64,000 nt of DNA, taken from assembly GCF_000374025.1 (NCBI RefSeq), contig NZ_KB893217.1:270825-334824 (forward strand), given 5' to 3'. The notes beneath the pieces are model-generated. The model saw only the letters and a program-made list of their open reading frames with translations, was not told where the DNA came from and did no database searches. This stretch comes from Spirosoma panaciterrae DSM 21099 (GTDB lineage: Bacteria; Bacteroidota; Bacteroidia; Cytophagales; Spirosomataceae). Shown here piece by piece: positions 18,195-29,935 of this stretch (its first letter is position 1; each line of letters starts with the position of its first letter). The translations under genes and the position numbers were made by a program.

Positions 18195-20675
18195 ATGTTC
18201 GTAATCAAACGTGATGGCCGCCGGGAATCTGTCAAGTTCGACAAAATCACGGCTCGAATCGAGAAGCTATGCTACGGTCTCGATCCAGCTTATGTACAAC
18301 CCGTTGAAGTCGCCGTAAAAGTTGTGAGCGGTCTCTACGACGGCGTTAAAACAACAGAACTCGATAACCTGGCAGCCGAAACAGCCGCTTCGATGACCAC
18401 CAAGCACCCGGACTATGCCATTCTGGCGGCCCGGATTGCGATTTCCAACCTCCACAAAGAGACCAATAAATCATTTTCGGGCACAATTAAAAAGCTTTAT
18501 CACTACGAAGACCCCAAAACTGGCGAGAATGCATCGCTGATTTCGCGGGAAGTGTATGAAGTAGTACGCCAGAATGCAGCTCTGCTGGATTCAACGATCA
18601 TTTACGATCGCGATTACGGCTATGATTATTTCGGCTACAAAACCCTCGAAAAATCGTATCTGCTGAAGATTGACGGACGCATTGCCGAACGTCCACAGCA
18701 TATGCTGATGCGGGTAGCCGTTGGGATTCACCAGGAAGATATCGACTCGGCCATCGAGACGTACAATCTGCTCTCGGAAAAGTGGTTCACCCACGCAACC
18801 CCGACGTTGTTCAACGCTGGAACGCCCAAACCCCAGATGTCGAGCTGTTTCCTGCTGACGATGCAGGATGACTCCATCGACGGTATTTATGATACCCTGA
18901 AACAAACAGCTAAGATTTCGCAGTCGGCAGGGGGAATTGGTCTGAGCATTCACAACATCCGGGCAACGGGTACCTACATTAAAGGCACCAACGGAACCTC
19001 GAACGGGATTATCCCCATGTTGCGCGTGTTCAACGATACAGCTCGGTATGTCGACCAGGGTGGCGGAAAGCGGAAAGGCTCGTTTGCCATTTATCTGGAG
19101 CCCTGGCATGCGGATATCTTTGAATTCCTGGATCTGAAAAAGAATTCCGGGAAAGAGGAAGTTCGCGCCCGTGACCTGTTCTATGCGCTCTGGACGCCCG
19201 ATCTGTTCATGAAACGGGTGGAAGCCGATGACGTATGGTCGCTGTTCTGTCCGCATGAGTGTCCGGGTCTGGCCGATTGCTATGGCGAGGAATTCGAAGC
19301 GTTGTACGAGCGTTATGAGCGCGAAGGCCGCGCCCGTCGGACCGTGAAGGCTCAGGAGTTGTGGTTCAAGATTCTGGAATCGCAGACCGAAACCGGCACG
19401 CCCTACATGCTCTACAAGGATGCTGCCAACAAGAAGTCGAACCAGAAAAACCTGGGTACGATTAAATCGTCGAACCTCTGCACCGAAATCATTGAGTACA
19501 CGGCCCCCGACGAAGTAGCGGTTTGTAACCTGGCGTCGATCGCGCTGCCGAAGTTCATCAAGCGTGATCCAGACGGCATTATGCGTTTCGATCACCAGAA
19601 GTTGTTCGAGATTACGAAGGTCGCTACCCGCAACCTGAACAAAATCATCGACATCAACTACTACCCGGTCGAAGAAGCCCGTCGGAGCAATATGCGCCAC
19701 CGGCCAATCGGTTTAGGTGTACAGGGGCTGGCCGACGCATTCATCATGCTGCGGATGCCGTTTGAGTCAGAAGAAGCCCGTCGCCTGAACGAAGATATTT
19801 TCGAGACGATCTACTTTGGCGCCATGACGGCTTCGATGGAGCAGGCGAAAGAATTTGGCCCCTACGAAACCTGGAAAGGCTCTCCGATTTCGCAGGGTAT
19901 CTTCCAGTTCGATATGTGGGGAGTAAACCCAAAATCGACCCGTTGGGATTGGGAAAGCCTGCGGAAAGATGTAATCGAGCATGGCGTTCGGAACTCGCTG
20001 CTGCTGGCCCCCATGCCTACCGCATCGACCTCGCAGATTCTGGGCAACAACGAGTGCTTCGAACCCTACACCAGCAACATCTACACCCGTCGCGTCTTGT
20101 CGGGCGAGTTTGTGGTGGTGAACAAGCACCTGCTGAAAGACCTCGTAAAACTGGGTCTGTGGAACGATACGATGAAGAACAACCTGATTCTGGCCAACGG
20201 CTCCATTCAGGCGATTCCGGGCATTCCGCAGAACATCAAAGACCTGTACAAAACGGTTTGGGAGATTAAGCAGAAGCACATCATCGACATGGCTGCCGAC
20301 CGGGGTGCGTACATCTGTCAGTCGCAATCGCTGAACATCCACATTCAGGATTCGAACTTCGGCAAGCTGACGTCGATGCACTTCTACGCCTGGAAAGCAG
20401 GTCTGAAAACAGGCATGTACTACCTCCGTACCAAAGCTGCTACCGATGCGGTGAAGTTCACCGTAGTACAGCCACAGGCCGAGCCACAACTCGAACCCGT
20501 TATGGCCGAAACAGCACCTGTCGAGAAACCCCTCAACTACGTACAGTACGCCAAGGAGCACGCACAGAACGTAGCGCCCGCTCCTGTACCAATGGTGACC
20601 GACCTCGAACAGCAATATGCTGCCATGACCTGCTCACTGGATGATCCAGAAGGTTGTGAGATGTGCGGTTCGTAG
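18195..20675 (+). CDS. nrdA: Ribonucleoside-diphosphate reductase class I, alpha subunit
   Basis: 826 residues. It reduces NDPs to dNDPs with a radical-generating beta subunit. N-terminal ATP-cone (MFVIKRDGRRESVKFDKITARIEKL) at 1-95, all-alpha domain, then the ten-stranded barrel with SSCFLLT, NLCTE (active-site Cys and Glu) and a C-terminal CEMC pair that shuttles electrons. The beta-subunit gene is not adjacent: rpmE2 lies upstream on the other strand and a small unrelated gene follows. The ATP-cone implies dATP feedback. The tail between 755 and 810 is Pro/Glu/Ala-rich and looks like a flexible linker. Confidence 0.96.
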   Translation: MFVIKRDGRRESVKFDKITARIEKLCYGLDPAYVQPVEVAVKVVSGLYDGVKTTELDNLAAETAASMTTKHPDYAILAARIAISNLHKETNKSFSGTIKKLYHYEDPKTGENASLISREVYEVVRQNAALLDSTIIYDRDYGYDYFGYKTLEKSYLLKIDGRIAERPQHMLMRVAVGIHQEDIDSAIETYNLLSEKWFTHATPTLFNAGTPKPQMSSCFLLTMQDDSIDGIYDTLKQTAKISQSAGGIGLSIHNIRATGTYIKGTNGTSNGIIPMLRVFNDTARYVDQGGGKRKGSFAIYLEPWHADIFEFLDLKKNSGKEEVRARDLFYALWTPDLFMKRVEADDVWSLFCPHECPGLADCYGEEFEALYERYEREGRARRTVKAQELWFKILESQTETGTPYMLYKDAANKKSNQKNLGTIKSSNLCTEIIEYTAPDEVAVCNLASIALPKFIKRDPDGIMRFDHQKLFEITKVATRNLNKIIDINYYPVEEARRSNMRHRPIGLGVQGLADAFIMLRMPFESEEARRLNEDIFETIYFGAMTASMEQAKEFGPYETWKGSPISQGIFQFDMWGVNPKSTRWDWESLRKDVIEHGVRNSLLLAPMPTASTSQILGNNECFEPYTSNIYTRRVLSGEFVVVNKHLLKDLVKLGLWNDTMKNNLILANGSIQAIPGIPQNIKDLYKTVWEIKQKHIIDMAADRGAYICQSQSLNIHIQDSNFGKLTSMHFYAWKAGLKTGMYYLRTKAATDAVKFTVVQPQAEPQLEPVMAETAPVEKPLNYVQYAKEHAQNVAPAPVPMVTDLEQQYAAMTCSLDDPEGCEMCGS

Positions 20676-20713
20676 TAGCGTTTTAAGTTATACGTTTCAG
20701 TTTCAAGTTTTCG

Positions 20714-20742
20714 CTCCCGGCTGTGGTTGACATGGCCGGGAG
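20714..20742 (+). terminator. Terminator after nrdA
   Basis: CTCCCGGC at 20714-20721 pairs with GCCGGGAG at 20735-20742 over a 13-base loop, followed by TGCTGTTT. It starts 39 bases past the nrdA stop. Confidence 0.7.
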
Positions 20743-20804
20743 TGCTGTTTATATAGAAGCAGAACTCTTATGTATGTACCATCAAGCTATAACTACGAAC
20801 TATT

Positions 20805-21008
20805 ATGCTATTTCGCTTAGATCGTACAGCTTTTCATGCCGGAACGCACGCAGAAGCCGAGTGGTATCATGCGCAAAATAGCCCTAAGACACTGGTTGAG
20901 CGTTTACAGGTAGCGGCCTACCTGAATAGTGTTGCGTTTAATTATGACGTAGATAATCCGCCGAGGCTTGACGGTTCGGCATTTGCTATGTATGCGTCGG
21001 CATGCTAA
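20805..21008 (+). CDS. Small conserved hypothetical protein
   Basis: 67 residues: MLFRLDRTAFHAGTHAEAEW ... ERLQVAAYLNSVAFNY ... PPRLDGSAFAMYASAC. Small Bacteroidota proteins of the form DRTAF-x-T-x-EA ... ERL-x-A-YL ... PPR-DRTAF look like this; I recognise the pattern but know no function. The usual basic ending (SMRKR) is replaced by AMYASAC, so the C-terminus may be altered or truncated. It precedes a toxin-antitoxin pair by 61 bases. Confidence 0.55.
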   Translation: MLFRLDRTAFHAGTHAEAEWYHAQNSPKTLVERLQVAAYLNSVAFNYDVDNPPRLDGSAFAMYASAC

Positions 21009-21069
21009 ACTTCCGAAGTAGATTAAAGTCATTTCCGACGTATATTCGCAAGAAACAGCTTTATCAACC

Positions 21070-21312
21070 ATGACGATCACTGATGACATCCTTCTCGAAG
21101 CCAATATGAGTGAGGAAGAAGTGAAAACCGAATTAGCCGTTCTTCTATATCAGAAGGGTAAGCTTTCTATGGGTCAGGCCGCCCGTTTAGCTAACACAGA
21201 TCGGATACGGTTTCAATTTTTACTAGCAAGCCGTCAGATTCCGGTAAATTACGATGAGGTCGCTTTTCAGGAAGATTTGAAAACCATTCGTCGGCTAAAT
21301 CAGGCAAAGTAG
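21070..21312 (+). CDS. UPF0175 family antitoxin
   Basis: 80 residues. The core EEEVKTELAVLLYQKGKLSMGQAARLANTDRIRFQFLLASRQIPVNY is the UPF0175 pattern: a helix-turn-helix-like segment followed by a short toxin-binding tail. It lies 1 base from the DUF3368 gene, the usual partner, so the pair is translationally coupled. It is expected to neutralise the toxin and repress the operon. Start ATG at 21070 gives the standard length. Confidence 0.85.
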   Translation: MTITDDILLEANMSEEEVKTELAVLLYQKGKLSMGQAARLANTDRIRFQFLLASRQIPVNYDEVAFQEDLKTIRRLNQAK

Positions 21313-21313
21313 C

Positions 21314-21793
21314 ATGGTGGTCGTTAGTGATACAACCACGCTGAGTAACCTGATCCATATTCAGCATACACATCTATTATCAGCGCTCTATAGTCAAATT
21401 ATTATTCCGCAAGTTGTGGTCGATGAGTTGCGAGAAATGGCTAATCAGTCTGTTGAAACATTGTTATCTGAAGAATGGGTATATGTAAAAGCGATTCAGC
21501 GAAAAGACTATGTCAATTTACTTCGTCAACAGATAGATGCAGGAGAGGCAGAATCTATCGTATTAGCAATAGAGATGAGTGCAGATTTATTAATCATCGA
21601 TGAGAAAAAAGGACGTGCAGTTGCGCAAGGACTCGGCTTATCTGTAATTGGCACACTTGGTATCTTAGTTCAGGCAAAACAGATCGGCCTAATCAGTAAT
21701 CTCCGAGAGTTGTTGAATCGCTTAACTATTGAAGCAGGTTTTTGGGTACGAGATTCGCTCAAAGAGCAGATTTTAAATACTGTTGGCGAATAA
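21314..21793 (+). CDS. DUF3368 PIN-like toxin
   Basis: 159 residues of the PIN-like DUF3368 family, presumed RNase. N-terminal VVSDTTTLSNL gives the first acidic residue. GEAESIVLAIEMSADLLIIDEKKGRAVAQGLGLSVIGTLGIL carries the E and D acidic cluster and the conserved GT-G turn. It is coupled to the UPF0175 antitoxin. Target RNA is unknown. The residues expected for activity are present, so it looks intact. Confidence 0.85.
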   Translation: MVVVSDTTTLSNLIHIQHTHLLSALYSQIIIPQVVVDELREMANQSVETLLSEEWVYVKAIQRKDYVNLLRQQIDAGEAESIVLAIEMSADLLIIDEKKGRAVAQGLGLSVIGTLGILVQAKQIGLISNLRELLNRLTIEAGFWVRDSLKEQILNTVGE

Positions 21794-21810
21794 TCGATTT
21801 TATTTAGTCA

Positions 21811-21861
21811 GCAAAAACAAATAACCCTAGAAATGCTATCTCTAGGGTTATTTGTTTTTGC
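21811..21861. terminator. 21-bp perfect bidirectional terminator
   Basis: Bases 21811-21831 and 21841-21861 are exact complements (GCAAAAACAAATAACCCTAG core) around a 9-base loop. It serves the convergent toxin (plus) and metH (minus) genes. Confidence 0.85.
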
Positions 21862-21913
21862 TATTCGAATTATCTCTTTTCTCGTGTGAATGCTTGGTGA
21901 ACGCCTATCACGT

Positions 21914-25699
<3,786 letters not shown>

Positions 25700-25805
25700 A
25701 GGCAGTTATGTAGTGCGATTGTAGGAATACTAACAATCAGTGTCCTTAAAAAAGTCCAAAACCGCAAAAGATTAGGCACCAAAAAGACAGGTAGCGGAGC
25801 GCTAA

Positions 25806-25922
25806 CTTATCTGGCCCGGTTTGTATACCGGGAGGAAATTGGCACCGAGTTCCAATAACCCTGGGGTTATGAAAGGGTTGCCAAGACTTCATCGGGTCCG
25901 TCCCTCCGTCTTTCTGGATAAG
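25806..25922 (-). promoter_or_regulatory. SAM-I (S-box) riboswitch
   Basis: Read on the minus strand, P1 CTTATC/GATAAG closes the element. Inside are GACGGAGGGAC, CCCGATGAAG, CTTGGCAACC, a P3 hairpin around AACCCCAGGGTT, CTCGGTGCCAATTTCC and a P4 hairpin CCCGG/CCGGG. These are the S-box core blocks in order. It lies 107 bases before metH. After P1 comes TAGCG-CTC-CGCTA then CTGTCTTTTT, a possible expression-platform terminator. It should lower metH expression when SAM is plentiful. Confidence 0.95.
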
Positions 25923-25929
25923 CCTAAAG

Positions 25930-25937
25930 CAAAAATA
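25930..25937 (-). promoter_or_regulatory. -7 element of the metH promoter
   Basis: TATTTTTG on the minus strand matches TAnnTTTG exactly and ends 8 bases before the riboswitch 5' end, so the transcript begins almost at P1. No clear TTTG is found 19 bases upstream; that region is the neighbouring terminator hairpin. Confidence 0.7.
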
Positions 25938-25947
25938 GATAAAAATA

Positions 25948-25971
25948 GGGTACACTCTACCTAGTGTACCC
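25948..25971 (-). terminator. Terminator of the carbamoyltransferase cluster
   Basis: GGGTACACT/AGTGTACCC (9 bp, 6-base loop) is followed on the minus strand by TATTTTTAT, giving an intrinsic terminator 84 bases past the SxtJ-like gene. Its T-tract runs straight into the metH -7 element. Confidence 0.75.
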
Positions 25972-26054
25972 TAAGATTCAGCGAATCGTATAGCCTATAC
26001 GGATTGGAAATGAGCCTATCTCGTATCGACAACCCGTTTAAGGCAGCTACCTAC

Positions 26055-26417
26055 TTACCAGGTTTGTTCTAAATCCTCTTTTGTATACTGATGATTTCGT
26101 TCGTTGTAAAACGACTTTTGATCAGTCCGCTTAATAGCCAGCGGATTCTTAGCCGTTAGCCGATAGAGCATCGCAATAGGCCATAAAAAGACGAAAAACA
26201 GAATGGAGAGAATGATTTTGCCGTTGATGTTTCCCAACACCTCCGCGATTTTAAACCATACTTTCACAATCAGATCCCCTACGACCGGAATCGCCAGGCT
26301 CAACACGCCTACTGCAGCCGCAGCATACAACCACCAGGGCGATTTGAATATAAAATACAGTACTACCAGTCCAGTTACGATAACCAACTGGGCCTTTACC
26401 TTTTCAGAAACGTCCAT
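26055..26417 (-). CDS. SxtJ-family membrane protein
   Basis: 120 residues from the ATG at 26417; the longer frame to 26522 overlaps the 49-residue gene and is rejected. Three or so hydrophobic segments: QLVIVTGLVVLYFIF, WWLYAAAAVGVLSLAIPVV and IILSILFFVFLWPIAMLYRL. The tail SFYNERNHQYTKEDLEQTW is typical of SxtJ-like proteins found beside carbamoyltransferases. It begins 2 bases after the DUF5989 gene. The function is unknown; by context it supports carbamoylation of a secreted or membrane-linked product. Confidence 0.8.
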   Translation of the reverse strand: MDVSEKVKAQLVIVTGLVVLYFIFKSPWWLYAAAAVGVLSLAIPVVGDLIVKVWFKIAEVLGNINGKIILSILFFVFLWPIAMLYRLTAKNPLAIKRTDQKSFYNERNHQYTKEDLEQTW

Positions 26418-26419
26418 GC

Positions 26420-26569
26420 TTAAAACAGCGTGTAAATGAACGGTGCAACGGCCGACCCGCCACCAATAACAATCAGAATACCAATGAGCAGCAACAGAAT
26501 AATCATTGGTGCCAGCCACCATTTTTTACGCTGCTGCATGAATTTGATAATGTCCTGCAAAAATTCCAT
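26420..26569 (-). CDS. DUF5989 family protein, 49 residues
   Basis: A very short gene: MEFLQDIIKFMQQRKKWWLA, then a hydrophobic helix (PMIILLLLIGILIVIGGGSA) and VAPFIYTLF. This is the DUF5989 layout: an amphipathic N-terminus, a KKWW motif and one membrane helix ending in Gly-Gly-Gly-Ser. It is 52 bases after the SGNH gene and 2 bases before the SxtJ-like gene, in a four-gene cluster seen in many bacteria. Function unknown. Confidence 0.85.
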   Translation of the reverse strand: MEFLQDIIKFMQQRKKWWLAPMIILLLLIGILIVIGGGSAVAPFIYTLF

Positions 26570-26621
26570 GATCTAATTTGAATTATGTACTTGTTTACTG
26601 AACCAGTAATCTTGAAAAAAG

Positions 26622-27785
26622 CTAAAGCTTAACACGACTGCTATCTGACGTCATATGCCCCATACCCGGATTGGACTGAACCAGCTTGAACAGAGCCTCT
26701 CCTACGCGTGCATTCACTAAAGCGCTGGCATGACCATCGTTCCGGCCAACAACCCGGTCCTTCGGTTCAATATCCCCCATCAGTTTACCCGCTTCCAGCA
26801 CAGGTACATTGTTCTGCTGAAAGAAGGAAACGACTGGCTTAACGTATTCTGTTGTTTTCTCCAGATTATGCGAAAATGGGAATAAAACAACATAAAACCG
26901 AGCCTTATGCTCTTTCGCATACGTCACAAATTTAGCCAGATCGCTCAAATGATCGTTAATAATCGCTGGCGTTCCGTAGGCCGTGCGGGCATACGTATCG
27001 AACGGAGCGAAGTTGCCATGCGGAAACTGCCAGTAGAGGTAGTTGAGCAGATAAGACTTGATGAACAATGACTGAAATACCCGGGGTACATCGGAATAAG
27101 GCTCGAACGAAGCCGGTACTAAGCCATGATCGTGGGCCACTTTTTCGATATCATTCGGAAAATACTGCAACACCAGTATATCTGGTTTTTTACCAAACTT
27201 AACCAGTCGTTCGTATTCATTCCGGGTATCTGAGCCTGATATACCCAGATTATAGGTTATATACTGATTACCCAGTTTTTCGCCCAGAACGTTTCCGTAT
27301 CGTTCTTCTGCCCGTTTTAGGCCGTGTCCTGACGTAAACGAATCGCCCACGACCAGCACCAATTTCTTACCCAGAGTATCGGTTCTGGGCGTATCGCGAT
27401 AATCGCCAACCATGGGGGGCCAGTACCGCTCGAACCAGATGTGCGATGCCAACGTAAGCCCACCCTCCTGGCTCTGCGCAATGAACATGAAAATAATTTC
27501 GACGAACACCAGCAACAGGGCTGTTGGCACCAGCAATGTAGCCAGATTTCCGATCAGCTTAGGCGGATTTGGGTTCTTAACTACTCCGTAATAATACAGC
27601 CGAACCAACTCCATCATCACCAGAAGCAGAACGGCAATTTTGGCTAGCCGAACGTAAACATTGTCGAAAAGACCTCTATGCGGGTAATCCAGAACCACAT
27701 GGATTCGATCTCCGTAATACAGAAGAAACGCTAAGAACGCCAGGAATAGTAAACGAATACCACTCGAAACAAATTTTGATTGCAT
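26622..27785 (-). CDS. Membrane-anchored SGNH/GDSL hydrolase
   Basis: 387 residues. Three hydrophobic segments in the first 110 residues are followed by an SGNH domain: block I VVGDSFTSGHGL with the catalytic Ser, block III-like FPNDIE, and a C-terminal GRNDGHASA supplying Asp/His. The domain probably faces the periplasm and removes or transfers an O-acyl group. It lies 30 bases after the carbamoyltransferase gene and is a standard member of the carbamoyltransferase/DUF5989/SxtJ cluster. Substrate unknown. Confidence 0.85.
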   Translation of the reverse strand: MQSKFVSSGIRLLFLAFLAFLLYYGDRIHVVLDYPHRGLFDNVYVRLAKIAVLLLVMMELVRLYYYGVVKNPNPPKLIGNLATLLVPTALLLVFVEIIFMFIAQSQEGGLTLASHIWFERYWPPMVGDYRDTPRTDTLGKKLVLVVGDSFTSGHGLKRAEERYGNVLGEKLGNQYITYNLGISGSDTRNEYERLVKFGKKPDILVLQYFPNDIEKVAHDHGLVPASFEPYSDVPRVFQSLFIKSYLLNYLYWQFPHGNFAPFDTYARTAYGTPAIINDHLSDLAKFVTYAKEHKARFYVVLFPFSHNLEKTTEYVKPVVSFFQQNNVPVLEAGKLMGDIEPKDRVVGRNDGHASALVNARVGEALFKLVQSNPGMGHMTSDSSRVKL

Positions 27786-27815
27786 TAATTCAGCACATTC
27801 GGCGGTAAGCGCCCG

Positions 27816-29678
27816 TTAGTCTAAAACAAACTCTTCTTTCCAGTTGTCGGTGTCCTGCCATTCGGGTTGCTGACGCTTATCGAACAGGTAGTTACCGACA
27901 ACCAGGTAATCCATTTCGGTACGCATGAAACACCGATAGGCGTCGTCGGGCGTGGAAACGATGGGTTCGCCCCGAACGTTGAAACTGGTGTTCACAATAA
28001 CGCCATACCCGGTAAGTTGCTTGAACGCATCAATCAATTGGTAATACCGAGGGTTGGTGTCTTTATGCACTGTTTGAATCCGGGCCGAATAATCGATGTG
28101 CGTAATTGACGGTAAATCGGACCGCTGGTAATACAGCTTTTCACGCAGCGGGAAACTAGCGTAATTGGCCGGTACGGGTGTACGACGCTTTTGAGCTACC
28201 GGATGCACTAAGAGCATATACGGCGAAATGCCGTCATAATCGAAATATTCAGCGCAATCTTCGGCCAATACGGACGGAGCAAACGGCCGGAACGACTCCC
28301 GATACTTGATTTTCAGGTTCAGTTTTTTCTGCATCTCAGCATTGCGCGGATCGCCCAGAATGCTACGACCACCCAATGCACGAGGACCAAACTCCATACG
28401 ACCCTGCACCCAGCCAACTACATTGCCTTCGGCCAGCAATCGGGCCGTTTCCCGGCTCAGTTCGTCGAAATTGTCGAAGTGTTTACCAACGGCTTTATAC
28501 TTTACAGCCATCAGTTCCACATCCAGATCGGAGAAAGTTGGCCCCAGATACGAACCGCGCATAGCATCCCGCTCTTTGGTAACTTCGCGCTCCTTACCGA
28601 AATAGATGTGGTATGCGGCTAAAGCAGCTCCCAGAGCACCACCCGCGTCGCCTGCTGCAGGCTGAATAAAGATATCCTTAAATAAGCCTGCTGCCTGAAG
28701 CTTTCCGTTCGATACACAGTTTAGGGCTACCCCACCCGCCAGTACAAGCGCATCGGCGTTCGTGAGTCGTTTCGCTTCACGGGCCATGTTGAGTACCACT
28801 TCTTCGGTCAGGTATTGAATGGCCAGCCCCAGGTTGCAATGATGCGCCTGAAGCTCATCTTCCGGCTGACGCTTCGGAAACCCAAACAGTTCGGCCCATT
28901 TTTCATCATGCACCATGGTAAGCCCGGTTGCATAATCGAAATACTCCTGGTTGAGCCAAACAGAACCATCGGGTCGCAAATCAGCCAGTTTTTCTTTGAT
29001 GATCGCCATATAGCGAGCTACATCGGGCGACGTAGGATCACCATAGGGAGCCAGACCCATCAATTTATACTCACCTGAGTTCACCCGGAAACCCAGGAAA
29101 TACGTAAATGCAGAATACAAAAGCCCCAGCGAATGCGGAAACCGCAGTTCTTTCAGGATCGAAATATTTTTCCCTTCACCCAGCCCGATTGAGGCCGTTG
29201 CCCATTCGCCAACGCCATCGATGGTCAAAATAGCTGCCCGCTCGAACGGCGATGGATAAAACGCACTGGCTCCATGCGAGAGATGGTGCTCGGGAAACAG
29301 CAGTTTTACTTTGCTGGATGACTTATACCCTATCTTTTCCAGCTCTTCCCGAATCAGTCGCTTCAAAAACAGTTTTTCTTTCAGCCAAACCGGAATCGAC
29401 ATCAGAAACGACCGTATGCCCTTAGGGGCAAAGGCATAATACGTTTCGAGTAATCGCTCAAATTTCAGCAACGGTTTGTCGTAAAAGACAATGGCATCTA
29501 ATTTATTGAGGTCTGCCCCACCGTATTGAAGACAATATTGAATTGCGTGAGCCGGAAATCCTGGGTCATGCTTTTTACGCGTAAATCGCTCTTCCTGAGC
29601 TGCGGCAACGATACGGCCGTCTTCGATTAGCGCAGCCGCTGAATCGTGATAAAAAGCAGAAATACCTAATATGGTCAT
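27816..29678 (-). CDS. NodU/CmcH-type carbamoyltransferase
   Basis: 620 residues. N-terminal domain of the ASKHA fold (MTILGISAFYHDSAAALIEDGRIV) with metal-binding His in PEHHLSHGASAFYPS and nucleotide contacts in DGVGEWATAS. The C-terminal domain from about 400 has GWVQGRMEFGPRALGGRSIL and FRPFAPSV, and ends with NTSFNVRGEPIVSTPDDAYR. It makes carbamoyl-adenylate from carbamoyl phosphate and ATP and carbamoylates a sugar or alcohol. First gene of the minus-strand cluster. The acceptor is unknown; a surface glycan is plausible. Confidence 0.92.
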   Translation of the reverse strand: MTILGISAFYHDSAAALIEDGRIVAAAQEERFTRKKHDPGFPAHAIQYCLQYGGADLNKLDAIVFYDKPLLKFERLLETYYAFAPKGIRSFLMSIPVWLKEKLFLKRLIREELEKIGYKSSSKVKLLFPEHHLSHGASAFYPSPFERAAILTIDGVGEWATASIGLGEGKNISILKELRFPHSLGLLYSAFTYFLGFRVNSGEYKLMGLAPYGDPTSPDVARYMAIIKEKLADLRPDGSVWLNQEYFDYATGLTMVHDEKWAELFGFPKRQPEDELQAHHCNLGLAIQYLTEEVVLNMAREAKRLTNADALVLAGGVALNCVSNGKLQAAGLFKDIFIQPAAGDAGGALGAALAAYHIYFGKEREVTKERDAMRGSYLGPTFSDLDVELMAVKYKAVGKHFDNFDELSRETARLLAEGNVVGWVQGRMEFGPRALGGRSILGDPRNAEMQKKLNLKIKYRESFRPFAPSVLAEDCAEYFDYDGISPYMLLVHPVAQKRRTPVPANYASFPLREKLYYQRSDLPSITHIDYSARIQTVHKDTNPRYYQLIDAFKQLTGYGVIVNTSFNVRGEPIVSTPDDAYRCFMRTEMDYLVVGNYLFDKRQQPEWQDTDNWKEEFVLD

Positions 29679-29705
29679 GAACTATAGTCCTGTTCAAACA
29701 GGGGC

Positions 29706-29713
29706 CAAAATTA
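29706..29713 (-). promoter_or_regulatory. -7 element upstream of the carbamoyltransferase cluster
   Basis: TAATTTTG on the minus strand matches TAnnTTTG and lies 28 bases before the ATG. A TTTG is not present at the ideal 19-base spacing, so support is partial. The small palindrome CCTGTTCAAACAGG lies within the predicted leader. Confidence 0.5.
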
Positions 29714-29811
29714 ACTGATTTTTTGGTAAACGTATTATTAAGCTTTCCAGGACTTACTCAGTGGTCAATCGACATACACGGGGAAATAGGCTTTAGGGTG
29801 CTAAAAAAGCG

Positions 29812-29819
29812 TATCTTTG
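29812..29819 (+). promoter_or_regulatory. -7 element of the ppx promoter
   Basis: TATCTTTG matches TAnnTTTG exactly. A start about 7 bases later falls at the first base of the inverted repeat at 29828-29931, so the transcript would open with that hairpin. No perfect TTTG lies at 19 bases. Confidence 0.6.
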
Positions 29820-29827
29820 GCCAGTCA

Positions 29828-29931
29828 TAAAGAGTGAAAGAGCGAATGAGTGAATGAGTGAAATGATCTGTAGAGGTCTTTTTTACCAAACTTAATCTCG
29901 CTCAATCGCTCTTTCACTCTTTCGCTCTTTA
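29828..29931 (+). repeat. Octamer-type inverted repeat in the ppx leader
   Basis: The left arm has four tandem 8-mers (GAGTGAAA, GAGCGAAT, GAGTGAAT, GAGTGAAA). The right arm reads back as GAGCGAAA, GAGTGAAA, GAGCGATT, GAGCGAG. The spacer is about 35 bases and lacks the TGCGTCAGC core. The ppx ATG follows 4 bases later. Confidence 0.85.
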
Positions 29932-29935
29932 CTGA

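Noticed and set aside
18591..19700. 369-residue antisense frame over nrdA
   Set aside because: It is a mirror of the strongly conserved nrdA codons and has no family resemblance.
29828..29931. Octamer arrays as a CRISPR
   Set aside because: Units are 8 bases with no spacers, arms are inverted rather than direct, and no cas genes are visible.
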